Shown here in pieces: positions 16,568 through 25,512 of a DNA stretch of 64,000 bases. The notes below the pieces were generated by a model. It was not told where the DNA came from and ran no database searches. It saw only the letters and a program-made list of their open reading frames with translations. Each line of letters opens with the position of its first letter. The first letter of the stretch is position 1. Position numbers and translations under genes: made by a program. The stretch lies in the NCBI RefSeq assembly GCF_026013605.1, contig NZ_JAPDPJ010000018.1, positions 1 to 64,000 on the forward strand. The letters run 5' to 3'. The stretch comes from Plebeiibacterium sediminum (GTDB taxonomy: Bacteria; Bacteroidota; Bacteroidia; Bacteroidales; Marinilabiliaceae).

Positions 16568-17377
16568 TTAAACCACGCAATATTCCGGATGATGATGCTC
16601 GGGCATTTGTCTATTTAATATTCTGTAGCTCAATGTCCGAGGAATCATTTTCATTAAGTTATAAACCATCTTATTAACAAATCCAGGAATGCATATCACA
16701 TTGCTTTTGCTTAAAGATTTAATACTATAAGCCACAACGGCTTCCGGGTTCATCCATAATAACTTTTCTTTGAATCCCTTTTTATCATTTTCAACACCCA
16801 TTTTTGAATGAAATTCGGTATGAATAAATCCCGGACATAAAGCCTGAACCATAATATTAGAATGTAAAAAATCAATATGTAAACATTCTGTAAACGAAAC
16901 CATAAAGGCTTTTGATGAACAATAAAAGTAATTTAATGGTGCCGGAATAAATGCCGACATTGATGCCACATTTATAATAGATCCTTTGTTTGCCTTGAGC
17001 ATTTTTGGTACAACCTCATGTACAATTTTTGTTGCTGCAGAAACCAGAACATTCAACATATTAACCTGATTTTCGTAATCTTCTTCAAAAAAACCTTCCC
17101 TACTACCATACCCAGCATTATTAACTAACAGATCAACATGAGAACAATTTTTAATGGTTTCCAACAGATCATTAAATTGAATTTCATTATTAAAATCGGC
17201 AATACATATTTGCACCTCAATATGATACTTCTGCTCTAAATCTGATTTTAACTGGAAAAGTATCTTTTCTCTACGACCGGTTATTAATAAATTCCAACCA
17301 CACTTGGCTAAGTATTTTGCATAAGCTTTACCTAAACCACTCGTGCCTCCTGTTACTATTGCAAATTTTGTTTTCAT
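16568..17377 (-). CDS. Short-chain dehydrogenase/reductase
   Basis: A 269-residue classical SDR. TGGTSGLG (9-16) binds the cofactor, NNAG is at 86-89, S139 (NVAS), Y152 and K156 (YCSSK) form the active site, and PGFIHTEFHSKMG follows in the usual place. ATG 17377 is preferred to the longer frame from 17407 because the Rossmann motif then falls at its normal position. The 5' leader holds an unusual 20-bp motif (17398-17417) found again, at the same distance from the start, before rfbB at 55.8 kb. Its C-terminus also has a basic, hydrophobic end (MVYNLMKMIPRTLSYRIL). Substrate unknown; resembles SDRs that work on long-chain lipids. Confidence 0.88.
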   Translation of the reverse strand: MKTKFAIVTGGTSGLGKAYAKYLAKCGWNLLITGRREKILFQLKSDLEQKYHIEVQICIADFNNEIQFNDLLETIKNCSHVDLLVNNAGYGSREGFFEEDYENQVNMLNVLVSAATKIVHEVVPKMLKANKGSIINVASMSAFIPAPLNYFYCSSKAFMVSFTECLHIDFLHSNIMVQALCPGFIHTEFHSKMGVENDKKGFKEKLLWMNPEAVVAYSIKSLSKSNVICIPGFVNKMVYNLMKMIPRTLSYRILNRQMPEHHHPEYCVV

Positions 17378-17397
17378 GTGTCTTAAATTAGTTTTCT

Positions 17398-17465
17398 TTT
17401 GCCACATGGAACTCGCCTAAATAGTCATCGTTATGAGCAAGCAAAGACTTCTTCAGGCAAGTTTC
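17398..17465 (-). promoter_or_regulatory. Shared leader motif and hairpin upstream of the SDR pair
   Basis: TTTGCCACATGGAACTCGCC (17398-17417) matches 55803-55822 at 19 of 20 bases. Both lie about 20 bases upstream of a minus-strand start codon, and the similarity continues weakly on each side. Here the motif is also one arm of an imperfect inverted repeat: 17408-17426 against 17446-17465 pair in about 15 of 20 positions, several of the others being G-U in the minus-strand RNA, with a 19-base loop. It may be a leader structure, an attenuator or part of a dispersed repeat; I know no named RNA that fits. Confidence 0.4.
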
Positions 17466-17498
17466 ATTTACTTATTTTTCAATTGACAGAGCAAGGTT

Positions 17499-18143
17499 TT
17501 AAGAGCCTTTCTTAAACTGATCTTTCAAACGTAAAAGATTCTGATAAAAGACCTTTTTTAATACAGGTTCCTGAACCCACTGAGGAAATAATGGTGGTTC
17601 TGCAGAAAAAACCTGAAATTGAATTTGTACTTTCCCCTCATCTAATTTCGTTAATTTCCACGTAGCATCATAATTTTTTATTCGAACAGTATTTTTTTTC
17701 TCAATATCATTATAAGTATCGCTACTCATCCTGATCACACAATTATCGGGCCCTGTTTGCGTAACAGAATACTTCGCAACCAAATCTCTATCTGAAAATG
17801 GCCAGGGAAGATTAATAACTATGTATAATAATTCCTCATCTTTATGAACCACTAACCGGACTTCTTTAATACCTTTCATCCATAATTTTACAGTTTTAGG
17901 ATTACTTAAAAACGAAATAACCTCATCCATTGAACCATCCACAACCATAATTCCTTTTCGCTCTCTTACACTTAACGATTCATTTACTTTAACCCATCTT
18001 TCGTGTAACGCAATTCCATTATCTTCCTTTACACATACCCATTCAGAAACATATAATGAAGAGGCATTTAATTCTTTTATCTTCATATTCATTGTATTAT
18101 CCGATAAAAGCATTCGAAATAACATATAAACTAAAAGTACCAT
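17499..18143 (-). CDS. START-like (SRPBCC) lipid-binding domain protein
   Basis: A 214-residue protein whose last 180 residues follow the START/SRPBCC helix-grip pattern. ERKGIMVVDGSMDEVISFLSN begins it, then comes KTVKLWMKGIKEVRLV, the central YIVINLPWPFSDRDLVAKYSV strand pair (typical of START proteins), and a long C-terminal helix (PVLKKVFYQNLLRLKDQFKKG). The N-terminus is hydrophobic (MVLLVYMLFRMLL) and could be an anchor, or translation may start at M18 or M20. It is the first gene of the START-SDR-SDR operon, with 121 bases to the next gene. Such proteins bind lipids or other hydrophobic ligands in a deep pocket; the ligand is unknown. Confidence 0.78.
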   Translation of the reverse strand: MVLLVYMLFRMLLSDNTMNMKIKELNASSLYVSEWVCVKEDNGIALHERWVKVNESLSVRERKGIMVVDGSMDEVISFLSNPKTVKLWMKGIKEVRLVVHKDEELLYIVINLPWPFSDRDLVAKYSVTQTGPDNCVIRMSSDTYNDIEKKNTVRIKNYDATWKLTKLDEGKVQIQFQVFSAEPPLFPQWVQEPVLKKVFYQNLLRLKDQFKKGS

Positions 18144-18495
18144 CTCACTAATTTTTAATTTAACAACACAATCCTATTTACATGTTAAAGGTATTTGCAT
18201 ATCTCTTGCAATTGAAACGGATATAAGAACATGAAGAACCGGATTTGCAGCACAATGCACTAAACAATTTGGACCTACAATTACTATTTGCATTAAATAC
18301 TAAAGTCTCGTAAATTGAATCAATTATCAATTGATATTTGCAAATAATGAATTAGGCTTAATGCACTATTTAGTATAATTCCATATATTTTAATAGGAGT
18401 TATTTTCCTATTAATCTGATGTAATTTGAACTTACTTTTATCCTTTATGTTCTTTACTTAACAACACAAACAAATTGATCTCAAAATACTTACTA
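18144..18495. other. Divergent intergenic region
   Basis: About 350 bp between the START gene (minus) and the thioredoxin gene (plus), without a reading frame. ATCAATTATCAATTGAT (18319-18335) is a perfect 7-bp inverted repeat around ATC, and AATGCACTA occurs twice (about 18256 and 18360). Either could be a regulator site; nothing links them to a known protein. Confidence 0.35.
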
Positions 18496-18972
18496 ATGAA
18501 AATAAAGATTCTAATTGCTGCTTTAATTCTTTTTTCCTCATTTGCCATTAAAGCTCAAAGTGTAAAAGAAGTTAATTATGAGCAGTTTAAACCGTATTTA
18601 AACAATCCATCCGACACGGTATATGTTATTAATTTTTGGGCAACCTGGTGTAAACCATGCATTGAAGAACTTCCTCATTTTATGACTGTTGCTCAAGACA
18701 TGCGCCACAAACCTGTTAAGTTTATTTTCGTAAGTCTGGATTTTCCAAAATATAAAGAAAGTAAGCTCATTCCTTTTATTAAAGAGAATGTAATTAATGA
18801 AGAAGTATTACTACTAAACGATCCAAACAGTAACTTTTGGATTAACGATATTAATAAAGAATGGTCAGGTGCTATCCCTGCCACAATCATCTATCGTAAA
18901 AATCAGAGAAGTTTTTTTGAAGGTCAGGTATCATACGAGGAGCTCACTGAAAACATTGAAGGTAAATTATAA
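18496..18972 (+). CDS. TlpA-like periplasmic thioredoxin-fold protein
   Basis: Exported thiol-disulphide protein of 158 residues from ATG 18496; a TTG seven codons earlier is in frame but would lengthen the signal peptide awkwardly. Signal peptide 1-20 ends in KAQ. The active site WATWCKPC (C52, C55) sits after the first beta-strand, VINFWATWC being the classical TlpA/ResA form, and a cis-proline region (GAIPATIIY) lies near 130. Likely role: reduction of disulphides in periplasmic or cytochrome-maturation substrates. A second thioredoxin-fold exported protein follows 36 bases downstream. Confidence 0.87.
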   Translation: MKIKILIAALILFSSFAIKAQSVKEVNYEQFKPYLNNPSDTVYVINFWATWCKPCIEELPHFMTVAQDMRHKPVKFIFVSLDFPKYKESKLIPFIKENVINEEVLLLNDPNSNFWINDINKEWSGAIPATIIYRKNQRSFFEGQVSYEELTENIEGKL

Positions 18973-19008
18973 CAATCACATTTATTCAACATATCAAAAA
19001 CAAAATTC

Positions 19009-19608
19009 ATGAAAAAAGCAGCTGTATTACTATTCGCATTTGTATTAAGCATATCTGCATTTTCACAAGGATATGCTCCTGGTGATGAAGCAATTGATTT
19101 TAAACTAAAAAATATTGATGATTCTTATGTGTCATTAAAAGATTATGATTCTGCGAAAGGTTTCATTGTTATTTTTACTTGTAATCATTGTCCTTATGCT
19201 GTAGCATACGAAGATAGAATTATTGCACTTGACAAAAAGTTTAAAAAGTCAGGATATCCTGTAATTGCAATTAATCCTAACGATCCTGTTGCCTATCCAT
19301 CAGATTCTTTTGAAAAAATGAAAGAGAGAGCCAGTGAAAAAGGCTTTACATTTCCGTATTTATTTGATGAAACTCAAGAAATAGCTAAAACCTATGGAGC
19401 AACCAAAACTCCACATGTTTTTCTTTTGCAGAAAGAAAAGTCAAAACTGGTTGTAAAATACATTGGTGCTATCGACGATAATTATCAGGACAGCGAGGCT
19501 GTTAAAGAGAAATTTGTAGAAAACGCTATTTCGAGTATTGTTGACAATAAAGATGTTGCTGTAAATTCAACGAAGGCTATTGGATGCAGTATCAAATGGA
19601 AAAAATAA
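19009..19608 (+). CDS. Exported peroxiredoxin/thioredoxin-fold protein
   Basis: A 199-residue protein with signal peptide 1-19 (ending AFSQ) and an AhpC/TSA-like domain: GDEAIDFKLKNIDDSYVSLKDY, then the active site FTCNHCPYAVAYEDR with C58 and C61 in a CxxC arrangement, and TKTPHVFLL as the cis-proline element. The CNHCPYA motif marks the Bacteroidota/cyanobacterial thioredoxin-like family often annotated as thioredoxin family protein. It forms an operon with the TlpA-like gene, and both act outside the cytoplasm. A redox chaperone or peroxidase role is possible. A strong terminator follows. Confidence 0.87.
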   Translation: MKKAAVLLFAFVLSISAFSQGYAPGDEAIDFKLKNIDDSYVSLKDYDSAKGFIVIFTCNHCPYAVAYEDRIIALDKKFKKSGYPVIAINPNDPVAYPSDSFEKMKERASEKGFTFPYLFDETQEIAKTYGATKTPHVFLLQKEKSKLVVKYIGAIDDNYQDSEAVKEKFVENAISSIVDNKDVAVNSTKAIGCSIKWKK

Positions 19609-19646
19609 ATCAGACTCTTTACTATTTTTAAAATTGTTTATACAAA

Positions 19647-19681
19647 AAAGCCCGTTTTTCAAATTTCGAAAAACGGGCTTT
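19647..19681. terminator. Bidirectional rho-independent terminator
   Basis: Perfect 14-bp stem AAAGCCCGTTTTTC/GAAAAACGGGCTTT with a 7-base loop, between the convergent stops of the thioredoxin operon (plus) and the efflux operon (minus). Confidence 0.92.
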
Positions 19682-19696
19682 CCACTTTCTATCAAA

Positions 19697-21058
19697 CTAT
19701 AGAGCTATTGGTATTCCTTTATAAAAATCAAGTATCTTAATTCGAAGTATATATGAATATTTTGCTTGTAATAAATCAGACTGTGCTCTGATAAAATCTG
19801 TTTTAGCTACATTATAGTCAACTGAGTTCACCAATCCCACATTAAACTTTTGTTCTGTATATCTAAATGATTCTTTATATGATTCTACAGCTTCGTTACT
19901 AGACAAATAATTATTGTATGCTGCTAATGCATCAGCGTAAGCTTGCTGAATTTCTTTTCTTAAATCAAGTTTTTGTTGTGCCAATGAGTATTGAGCATCC
20001 AACACTCCAACTTTAGCTGTTTTAACTCTATTTCGGGTTTGAAATTTATTGAAAATAGGAATACTCAACGATGCACCCACATAAGTATTTTTATTATCAC
20101 TAAACTGATCTGAGAATGGTCGGTTATAATCATACTTATCATTCAAATACCAGTTTCCATTGCTGGTAAAACTATAATTTAAACTAAGGCTGGGTAAATA
20201 ACCACTTTTGGCAATTTCAACATCCAACTCTTTACTTTCAAGACTGTATTGAGATGCTTTTATTTGAGGCATAATACCCATTGCTGTATTAAATACACTT
20301 TTGGGGTCTTCCAGATTTATTTGTTCTACAGCTGGTATTTCCGGAAAAACAACATCGAAATTTGAAACATCCTCCAAATCTAAAAGTTGAGCTAAATTTA
20401 AAAGTGAAAGTGCCAGGCTATTTTCTTGCTGAGTAACATTTAAAGCTTCTTTGGCTGCTTGCGATTTAATTTCAAGATAACTTCCCATTGCCTGACTACC
20501 TGCATCAACAAGTTTCTTGGTTCTATCTACCTGTTGTTTACTTACATTATATTGCTCTTTTGAAACATTAAGCAATTCTTTATCAAATAAAACTTGCAAG
20601 TAATAACTGGTAATCTGTAAAGAAATATCATTACGAATACGTTCTGCTTCAGCTTGTAAAGACAAAAGATCTTTTTCACTCTTTTTAATAGCGTTTCTCT
20701 GAGAAAAACCATCAAACACAGGCAACGATCCTCCGACTCTTAAGGATAAGCTATGAATTGGGTCTGTTGTAAAAACATAATCATTACCATCTCTAACTCC
20801 TGTTTCTCCAAAGTTAAATCCGTAATTTGAACTGGCATTTATATCAGGAAGTCTGTTAAGTTTATTTTGGTTCAACTCATTTTTTTGAACTTCAACACTA
20901 ATCTCTTGTCTCTTAATTGTTAAATTATTTTCGAATGCATGATTGATACATTTTTCAAGACTCCATGCATCCTGAGCATTTGCACCAACAAAGCTGATAC
21001 TTAAAAGACATAAAATGATTGAAATATTTTTTCGTAACATTTGAATTTTATTAGGCAT
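19697..21058 (-). CDS. TolC-family outer-membrane efflux channel
   Basis: Outer-membrane channel of a tripartite efflux pump. Signal peptide (about 7-29, ending ANAQ) and two repeats of the OEP fold, each with long helices: WSLEKCINHAFENNLTIKRQ begins repeat one, and SVFNTAMGIMPQIKASQYSLE repeat two, with the strand pair LSLNYSFTSNG between. The length of 453 residues is normal. ATG 21040 (MLRKN) is an alternative start. Last gene of a five-gene operon (ATPase, two permeases, adaptor, channel) ending at the terminator at 19647-19681. Substrate unknown. Confidence 0.94.
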   Translation of the reverse strand: MPNKIQMLRKNISIILCLLSISFVGANAQDAWSLEKCINHAFENNLTIKRQEISVEVQKNELNQNKLNRLPDINASSNYGFNFGETGVRDGNDYVFTTDPIHSLSLRVGGSLPVFDGFSQRNAIKKSEKDLLSLQAEAERIRNDISLQITSYYLQVLFDKELLNVSKEQYNVSKQQVDRTKKLVDAGSQAMGSYLEIKSQAAKEALNVTQQENSLALSLLNLAQLLDLEDVSNFDVVFPEIPAVEQINLEDPKSVFNTAMGIMPQIKASQYSLESKELDVEIAKSGYLPSLSLNYSFTSNGNWYLNDKYDYNRPFSDQFSDNKNTYVGASLSIPIFNKFQTRNRVKTAKVGVLDAQYSLAQQKLDLRKEIQQAYADALAAYNNYLSSNEAVESYKESFRYTEQKFNVGLVNSVDYNVAKTDFIRAQSDLLQAKYSYILRIKILDFYKGIPIAL

Positions 21059-21090
21059 TATTATTTCCGCATTAAGTTAACTAAATCTTC

Positions 21091-22173
21091 TTATGATTGT
21101 GGAACTTTTATTTTATCATCCTTAGTCAATCCTTGCTTAACTTCAATCTGAATACCATCTGAAAGGCCTGTTTCAATGAATTTCTTTTCAAAAATTTGGT
21201 CTGCCACTTCCACTTCAATAAAGGCAGTATCATTACTAAATTGAAGTAGCTTTTCATTGATTGCTAAAACTCTATCTCTCTTATCTAAAACAATATCAGC
21301 ATTGGCACTATAACCAGCTCTGATAAACTGACCTTCTTTTAGGTTTACATCAGCCTTAATCTCAAATTGAATAGCACCATTTTCTTCAACTCCCTTTGGT
21401 GAGATATACTCAAGTTTGGCATCAAATTTTTCATTTTCAATGGCCCCGATTGACAAAACTAAATCCATTCCTTCTTTAATTTTACCAACCTCTGTTTCAT
21501 CCACTTTTCCTTCAAAAATCATTTCGCCCATATCGGCTAAAATAGCAACCGTTGTACCATCGTTAAAAGTGTTACTTTTAATTACCGAGTTTCCAACTTC
21601 TACAGGAACATCAAGCACCATACCTTCAATTGTAGCTTTGATGATAGTATTGGTATGAGCACCCATTTTTTTTGTAACCCCCTCTTTAATCAATTGTAGA
21701 TTATTATCGGCTGCTTGTAAATCAACTTTAGCATTGTCGTATGCCATTTGTTCTTCCAGGTAAACAGACTCTGCAATAACGCCACTTTTATATAATTCTT
21801 TCTTTCTATTAAATTCAAGTTCAGCATTTTTAAATCTGATCTGTGCCTTTTCCAATTGACTTTCTGCATTATTCACCTGAACCATTTCTGGAATAATCTG
21901 AATTTTGGCAATCAAATCACCTTTTTTCAATTTATCACCTGGTTCTACATAAATCTCTGTAATAATGCCTGACTCCTGAGGTTTAATTTCTATTTCCTGA
22001 CGAGGAACAACAGATCCTGTAGCAACAGTTTTCTTTACAATATCTGTAACTTTTGGTGATTCAGTTTGAAATACGACAGGAGACTTCTTACTTTGGTTAT
22101 ATAGATAAAATACTACCCATGCAAAAACTGCAACCATAAGTAGACCTAATACTATTTTAAAAAACTTCTTCAT
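21091..22173 (-). CDS. Periplasmic adaptor (HlyD/MacA-type membrane fusion protein)
   Basis: Joins the inner-membrane ABC transporter to the TolC-like channel. One N-terminal membrane segment (6-26), then the biotinyl-lipoyl half-motifs (GSVVPRQEIEIKPQESGIITEIYVEPGDKLKKGDLIAKI), an alpha-helical hairpin (about 95-165, coiled-coil composition), the second lipoyl half (TIIKATIEGMVLDVPVEVGNSV), and beta-barrel and membrane-proximal domains to the end. 360 residues, as usual for MacA relatives. It lies 51 bases after the second permease and 33 bases before the channel gene. Family call is firm; substrate is not known. Confidence 0.94.
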   Translation of the reverse strand: MKKFFKIVLGLLMVAVFAWVVFYLYNQSKKSPVVFQTESPKVTDIVKKTVATGSVVPRQEIEIKPQESGIITEIYVEPGDKLKKGDLIAKIQIIPEMVQVNNAESQLEKAQIRFKNAELEFNRKKELYKSGVIAESVYLEEQMAYDNAKVDLQAADNNLQLIKEGVTKKMGAHTNTIIKATIEGMVLDVPVEVGNSVIKSNTFNDGTTVAILADMGEMIFEGKVDETEVGKIKEGMDLVLSIGAIENEKFDAKLEYISPKGVEENGAIQFEIKADVNLKEGQFIRAGYSANADIVLDKRDRVLAINEKLLQFSNDTAFIEVEVADQIFEKKFIETGLSDGIQIEVKQGLTKDDKIKVPQS

Positions 22174-22223
22174 TTGTTTATTTTTTAGATTTTATCGTTA
22201 ATGACTATTTCTTAAACATTTAA

Positions 22224-23504
22224 TTATTCATGCCTTAAGGCTTCTATCGGTTTAATTTTAATTGCTTTTAGGGCTGGAATCAATCCGGCAATAAATCCAG
22301 CAACAAGGAGCATCATTAATGCAGAAACTGCGATCTGTAAACCAATCTCCGGATTTAGAAAAAAAGTGGCATCATCTGTTGTCGCTGTTGCTCGTGAGGC
22401 ATCTACTGCCATATCTACCAGATAAAGGACAAATGTGCCTAAGGCCAATCCCAAAAATCCGGCAATTGTAGTTAAAAACACTGATTCGGTTAATATTTGA
22501 CCTATTATAACTGTTGGTTTTGCACCTATAGCTCTTTGTACACCAATCTCTTTGGTACGTTCCCTAATAATAACCAGCATAATATTACTAATTCCTACTA
22601 CTCCAGCAATCAATGTTCCTATACCCACAACCCATATTAGAATATTAATACCGAGAAAAACATAAAACATAGTTTTAATCTCATTTTCAATATCCACTTT
22701 TCCTATTGCCTCCTGATCATCTGGTGAAATCTTGTGGTTTTTATGCAGAATCGGAACGATCTTATCCAGTACATTTTTTACCGGTACACCATCTTTTGCA
22801 GTGAATCCAAAAAAGTGTACCTGATCACCATAATTAAACGTTTGCTGCATACTTGTAAAAGGAAGATAAACTGTTTCTTTTTTATTACTTCCTATATTAA
22901 TATTAGGATTATTGGATTGGAAAACACCAACAACCATAAAGTATACTACATTTACTCTGATGTACTTACCAACAGGATCTTCATCCTTATCAAACATAAC
23001 CTCATATACCTTCTCACCAACAATACATACTTTCCTTCTATGCTTAATATCTTCATCATTAATATAACGTCCCCACAACATCGTACATGGATCTATTTTT
23101 CTGTAAGTTGGATAATCTCCCATAACATTAAAAGCTCCGGATTTCTTTCCTCTTACAATATTTTCTCCATCCCGTAAATTCCATCCATTTAATCTGGGTG
23201 ATATCACACCAATCTCTGGTACTTGATCTTTAATAGCCTGAATATCCTGATTATTAACATACCAGTATCTTCCTCTATTATATCCTTCATAGGCAATTGT
23301 TGTCTTTTCTGACCACATGAAAGCACTATTCGTGGCAAAATCTTTTAGTCCATCGGTAATTCCATTTTTTAAACCATTACCTGCTCCTGTCATAACAACA
23401 AGCATAAATATGGCCCAAAAAACACCAAAAGCAGTTAAAATACTCCTTAGTTTGTTCTGTTTTATGGCATTGAATATTTCCTGCCATCTGTCTCTGTCAA
23501 ACAC
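22224..23504 (-). CDS. MacB/FtsX-type ABC transporter permease
   Basis: A 426-residue permease with four transmembrane segments: one near residues 18-40 and three in the last 150 residues, separated by a large periplasmic MacB_PCD domain (about 45-280). The C-terminal FtsX motif shows as ISNIMLVIIRERTKEIGVQRAIGAKPTVIIGQILTESV, and the protein ends LKAIKIKPIEALRHE, as MacB-type permeases do. Starts with GTG at 23504 (no nearby ATG; MFDRDRW is preserved). Second of two non-identical permeases in the operon; together they would form a heterodimer with the ATPase encoded upstream. The pair probably moves a substrate from the periplasm to TolC (mechanotransmission), as known for MacB. Confidence 0.93.
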   Translation of the reverse strand: MFDRDRWQEIFNAIKQNKLRSILTAFGVFWAIFMLVVMTGAGNGLKNGITDGLKDFATNSAFMWSEKTTIAYEGYNRGRYWYVNNQDIQAIKDQVPEIGVISPRLNGWNLRDGENIVRGKKSGAFNVMGDYPTYRKIDPCTMLWGRYINDEDIKHRRKVCIVGEKVYEVMFDKDEDPVGKYIRVNVVYFMVVGVFQSNNPNINIGSNKKETVYLPFTSMQQTFNYGDQVHFFGFTAKDGVPVKNVLDKIVPILHKNHKISPDDQEAIGKVDIENEIKTMFYVFLGINILIWVVGIGTLIAGVVGISNIMLVIIRERTKEIGVQRAIGAKPTVIIGQILTESVFLTTIAGFLGLALGTFVLYLVDMAVDASRATATTDDATFFLNPEIGLQIAVSALMMLLVAGFIAGLIPALKAIKIKPIEALRHE

Positions 23505-23528
23505 TATAATATCTTTTTAAATTCAACA

Positions 23529-24770
23529 TTAATCATCATGTAATGCTTCAATTGGTCGAATAGCAGAAGCCTTTCTGGCAGGAACATAGCCGGCAATTAA
23601 CCCTGCTATAATTAAAATAGCCAAAGCCCATAACGCTACACCTAAATCAGCAGAAGGATTCCAGAATGCTCGCTCTACCTGCGAACCAGCCTGCTCTAAC
23701 GCCATGGATACAATAGACAACAGTCCCATACCAGCCACAAGTCCAAAGAATCCGGAAAATGCAGTAATGAAAATAGATTCCGAAAGCACTAATCTAATCA
23801 CAGATAACGGAGTTGCACCTATTGCTTTACGTACACCAATTTCTTTAGTTCTTTCCTTAACTAATATTATCATGATGTTACTAACTCCTACAATACCAGC
23901 AATAATGGTCATTACACCAATTACCCAAATAAATATTCTGATGCCTGCAAATATACCCTGAGACTGCTTAAAATGTTCTAATGTATTCCATACTCCAAGT
24001 GCTTGCTTGTCATCTGGTGAAACTTTGTGACGTTCAGCCAAAAGTAATCTGACATTCTCTTCAATCTTTTTATTTTCTTCAACAGTAAGAGCATTAGTTG
24101 CAATAGCAATTTCACTCAACTTATTATTTCCATTAAACACTCTTTGTGATGTACTTAGTGGTATATAGGCTTTTTTTCTTTCTTTATTTTCCAGATCTTC
24201 ATAAGTCCCAACAACTAAGAATGGAACTTTATTTATTTTCACATAATGACCAATTGAAGTAGAGTCTTTAAATAATGCTTTTTCAACTGGATCTGAAATT
24301 ACTACAACTTTTCTGTATTCTTGAATATCTAAATCATTGATAAATCTGCCATCTGTGTGGTTCATGATAGATATTTTTTTGAAAGTTGGATTTACCCCTT
24401 CAACCCTGAATGTACCATATTCATTATCGTATGTAAAACTAGCTTCACCTCCTATACTGTATCTCCCAGTGATGTCATCAAAGTCATCCGAAAATTTCCT
24501 ATCTAATGCTGTCACATCCTGATTATTAAATTGGATGCGCCTGCCAGCTTTCAATCCATCATAAGCAACCTGAGTTCTTCTACTCCATATCCATAAGGCA
24601 TTTTTAGATGATCCTTTAAAATTGTTTTCCATCCCATTTTGCAGACCATTCCCTGAACCAAGTAATAATATCAGCATAAAAATTCCCCAAGCTACACTAA
24701 ATCCGGTCATAATTGCCCGTAATTTATTTTGCTTCAGCGTTGAAAATATCTCTTGAATATTATCGAACAT
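23529..24770 (-). CDS. MacB/FtsX-type ABC transporter permease
   Basis: First permease of the pair, 413 residues from ATG 24770 (MFDNIQEIF). The longer frame to 24857 overlaps the ATPase gene and adds an unnatural N-terminus. Same layout as its partner: TM1 near 20-42, a periplasmic MacB_PCD domain, and three C-terminal segments with VSNIMIILVKERTKEIGVRKAIGATP; it ends PIEALHDD. It is clearly homologous to the second permease but far from identical, so a heterodimeric transporter is likely rather than a recent duplication. Gap to the ATPase gene 16 bases. Confidence 0.93.
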   Translation of the reverse strand: MFDNIQEIFSTLKQNKLRAIMTGFSVAWGIFMLILLLGSGNGLQNGMENNFKGSSKNALWIWSRRTQVAYDGLKAGRRIQFNNQDVTALDRKFSDDFDDITGRYSIGGEASFTYDNEYGTFRVEGVNPTFKKISIMNHTDGRFINDLDIQEYRKVVVISDPVEKALFKDSTSIGHYVKINKVPFLVVGTYEDLENKERKKAYIPLSTSQRVFNGNNKLSEIAIATNALTVEENKKIEENVRLLLAERHKVSPDDKQALGVWNTLEHFKQSQGIFAGIRIFIWVIGVMTIIAGIVGVSNIMIILVKERTKEIGVRKAIGATPLSVIRLVLSESIFITAFSGFFGLVAGMGLLSIVSMALEQAGSQVERAFWNPSADLGVALWALAILIIAGLIAGYVPARKASAIRPIEALHDD

Positions 24771-24786
24771 AATAATTGTAATTATA

Positions 24787-25512
24787 TTAGCTTTGAATAA
24801 TTGGTTCGCTAATGGTATTATAATCAGCAACAAAGTTGTTTGATTCAATAAGACCATCTTTCAGACGGATAATTCGCTGGGTTCTTTCTGCAATATCATT
24901 TTCGTGCGTAACAATAACAACTGTGATTCCACTCTTATTCACATCCTGAAGTATGTCCATTACATCATATGAAGTTTGTGTATCAAGAGCTCCTGTTGGC
25001 TCATCGGCTAAAATTACTTTGGGATTAGAAATTAACGAACGAGCAATGGCCACACGTTGCTTTTGACCTCCAGACATTTCACTTGGCAAATGCTCTGCCC
25101 ACTCTTTTAATCCCAAGCGATCCAGATATTCAAGTGCTAGAGTATTTCTTTTTTTTCGACTTACACCCTGATAATATAAAGGTAAGGCCACATTTTCCAT
25201 TGCATTTTTAAATGAGATCAAATTGAATGACTGGAAAATAAAACCGATATATTGATTACGGAAATGAGCTGCTTTTTTCTCACTCATCTTTTGAATCAAG
25301 ATATCATTTAAATAGTAACGCCCTTTATCATAGTTGTCTAATATTCCAAGAATATTTAACAATGTAGATTTTCCTGAACCGGAGCTTCCCATAATGGAGA
25401 CCATTTCTCCTTGTTTAATCTCCATATCGACACCTTTAAGAACATGAAGGGAATTTGAACCTGTTCTGTATGATTTATGCAGAGATTCTATTTTTAAGAC
25501 ACTTTTTCCCAC
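24787..25512 (-). CDS. MacB-type ABC transporter ATPase
   Basis: Nucleotide-binding subunit, 241 residues. Walker A GSSGSGKST (42-50), Q-loop IFQSFNLIS, signature MSGGQ (146-150), Walker B with VILADEPTGALD (to 177) and the H-loop histidine in VIVTHEND. The MacB/LolD subgroup is recognised by the short length and the EPTGALD stretch. GTG start at 25512; MGKSVLKIESLHKSY is the expected N-terminus. First gene of the operon, so its upstream region (25513-25715) should carry the promoter, though I found no exact -7 element. Not fused to the permease, unlike E. coli MacB. Confidence 0.95.
   Translation of the reverse strand: MGKSVLKIESLHKSYRTGSNSLHVLKGVDMEIKQGEMVSIMGSSGSGKSTLLNILGILDNYDKGRYYLNDILIQKMSEKKAAHFRNQYIGFIFQSFNLISFKNAMENVALPLYYQGVSRKKRNTLALEYLDRLGLKEWAEHLPSEMSGGQKQRVAIARSLISNPKVILADEPTGALDTQTSYDVMDILQDVNKSGITVVIVTHENDIAERTQRIIRLKDGLIESNNFVADYNTISEPIIQS

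Noticed and set aside
22734-23177. Plus-strand 147-codon frame opposite the second MacB permease
   Set aside because: It lies wholly antisense to a well-conserved FtsX/MacB permease; composition is that of a shadow frame.
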